Assembly (NCBI GenBank): GCA_018812395.1
Contig: JAHJDS010000174.1
Span: forward strand, 1-5,509
Direction of reading: 5' to 3'
Length of the DNA: 5,509 nucleotides
DNA from: Pseudomonadota bacterium
GTDB lineage: Bacteria; Desulfobacterota; Desulfarculia; Desulfarculales; JAHJDS01
The translations under genes were made by a program, and so were the position numbers. The notes beneath the pieces were generated by a model that was not told the origin of the DNA, made no database searches, and worked only from the letters and a program-made list of their open reading frames with translations. This document shows positions 4,389-5,509 of the stretch, piece after piece (the stretch's first letter is position 1; every line of letters begins with the position of its first letter).

Positions 4389-5509
4389 GGCTGGGCGTAA
4401 CGGGCGACAACCTCCCAGAAGGGATAGTGGATCTGGGTGGTGCGGATGGTGATGACCTTGTCGATGACCGAACCGTAGGGCGTCGCCACGCCGCCGCCGG
4501 GGAGGTGGAAGGTGACCATGTCCCGGAAGTTGCCGAAGGTGCCGGTCATGGTGTGTTCGTCCTCGGTGTCGATCAAATCGGAAATCATGGGCTCCTGGCG
4601 GTTGGCGATGTAGTACTGGGCGCCCAGGGTCGCGGCCCGAATGGCGTGTCCCACGTCCCAGCCCAGGGCGATCAGGCCGATGAACACCCCGGCGAAGGTG
4701 TCACCGGCCCCCAGGGTCGAGGTCAACTGGATGACGTTGTCGTCTCCGGCGGACAGGACCCGCTCGGCGAACTGGAACTCCTCCCCGCTGTCGAGGCCGT
4801 ACTCCTTCCAGAAATGGTGACCGACCTCCCGATCCAACAGCTCGGCGTAGCGGGCGCCGCGCTTGCCGTCGCTGACCAGGACCCGGCCGCCATCGACCGG
4901 GAACTCCTTGCGGCCGTGGTTCATGTCCCGGGCCACCTGGCGCATGACCAGCTCCAGGCCCTTGAGTTCGACCGAGGGCTCGAGTTCGATCAATTCGTCG
5001 CGGTTGAGGATCAGATATTTGGTGTAGGGCAACACCCGCCGGTAGACGAGTTCCTGCCCGGTCTCGAACCATTTCAGTTGGCGGCGGCGGAAGTAGCCGC
5101 GGCGTTTGGGGCGCTGATCGGGAAACGGCTCGTCGTCGTGGCCGGTCTCGAGGCGCTTATCCACCAACTCCTGTGCGCACTTGAGAAAGGTGCCCGACAG
5201 GCAAAAATAGGACGGATGCAGGGCGGCGTAGGCCACGTAGATCAGCCGCAGGGCCAGCCTGAGTTCCTCGGGATTGGTCAGGGTATTGATGACCAGGTGG
5301 GTCTCTTCGTCGTTGGCGCCCGTGCGCAGGCGGCGCTCGAGTTCGAAGTAGCGCCGGAGCAGACGATCCTCGGGAATGACCTCCTCGTTGGTCCGGTTGC
5401 TGAGGATGGTCCGGTCCTTGCGGGTGCCGTCGGCCAAGGTCAGGCTGAACACGTAGCCCTCCCGGGGCAGCAGGCCGTCGACGTGGATTTCGTCGTGTTG
5501 GCCGAAATC
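4385..5509 (-). CDS. PfkB/ribokinase-superfamily kinase, 5' end beyond the window
   Basis: The frame stays open to the right edge, so the N-terminus is missing; 374 residues are visible. A GTG at 5452 is in frame but is not taken as the start, because coding-like sequence (DFGQHDEIHVDGLLPREGY) continues before it. The anchor is STLGAGDTFAG, the second PfkB signature, with the catalytic Asp about residue 270 of the visible part. LILNRDELIEL corresponds to the NEDE-like motif, HPSYFCLSG to the strand before it, and VLVSDGKRGARY to the usual TxGxxG strand. Such enzymes phosphorylate sugars or nucleosides with ATP. The substrate cannot be named: the N-terminal sugar-binding part is off the window. 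The protein is larger than usual (ribokinases are about 300 residues), with a Lys/Arg-rich insertion around visible residues 120-145 and about 100 residues after GAGD, roughly twice the norm. The PASTA gene overlaps its stop by 4 bp. Confidence 0.85.
   Translation of the reverse strand, partial: DFGQHDEIHVDGLLPREGYVFSLTLADGTRKDRTILSNRTNEEVIPEDRLLRRYFELERRLRTGANDEETHLVINTLTNPEELRLALRLIYVAYAALHPSYFCLSGTFLKCAQELVDKRLETGHDDEPFPDQRPKRRGYFRRRQLKWFETGQELVYRRVLPYTKYLILNRDELIELEPSVELKGLELVMRQVARDMNHGRKEFPVDGGRVLVSDGKRGARYAELLDREVGHHFWKEYGLDSGEEFQFAERVLSAGDDNVIQLTSTLGAGDTFAGVFIGLIALGWDVGHAIRAATLGAQYYIANRQEPMISDLIDTEDEHTMTGTFGNFRDMVTFHLPGGGVATPYGSVIDKVITIRTTQIHYPFWEVVARYAQP

Noticed and set aside
3642..4400. 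252-codon rightward open frame opposite the PASTA gene
   Set aside because: It is an antisense shadow without motifs, while the leftward frame has a signal peptide and a PASTA domain.

Overview
The window is GC-rich, with strong G/C preference at third codon positions in most genes. It looks like a chromosomal segment of an anaerobic bacterium, most likely a member of the former Deltaproteobacteria (Desulfobacterota) or a relative. The case rests on an AhbA-type siroheme decarboxylase (the siroheme-dependent haem route of sulfate reducers and methanogens), a short stand-alone Smr protein, an oxygen-independent class II ribonucleotide reductase and a small Cys-cluster protein. This placement is inference. 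I see no insertion sequence, phage gene, CRISPR array, tRNA or rRNA.

Layout. Positions 94-1220 carry three rightward genes: a siroheme decarboxylase subunit (94-552), a stand-alone Smr-domain protein (625-903) and a 71-residue double zinc-ribbon protein (1005-1220). The last has its own good sigma70-type promoter (936-964) and a strong Shine-Dalgarno. A short intergenic hairpin (1227-1253) separates this block from everything to its right, which is read leftward. In transcription order the leftward block is: a large PfkB/ribokinase-superfamily kinase that runs off the right edge (4385-5509), a PASTA-domain lipoprotein coupled to it by an ATGA overlap (3723-4388), a complex intergenic region (3288-3722), a small Cys-rich protein (about 3063-3287), and an adenosylcobalamin-dependent class II ribonucleotide reductase that starts with TTG (1279-3027).

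The most interesting piece is the intergenic region 3593-3654 on the minus strand. An 11-bp perfect inverted repeat followed by seven T's looks like an intrinsic terminator for the kinase-PASTA transcript. The same DNA contains TTGACA-17 bp-TATTAT, a near-consensus sigma70 promoter pointing at the Cys-rich gene and the reductase. The upstream arm of the hairpin lies inside the promoter spacer. Read-through RNA would therefore carry both arms and terminate, whereas RNA started at this promoter would lack the first arm and should pass. This would be a compact insulator between two operons. A roughly 330-nt leader with GC-rich short repeats follows.

Functional links: siroheme decarboxylase (haem synthesis) and a B12-dependent reductase (deoxyribonucleotide synthesis) both fit an anaerobic, tetrapyrrole-using lifestyle. 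The kinase and PASTA lipoprotein form a separate unit of unknown substrate and role.
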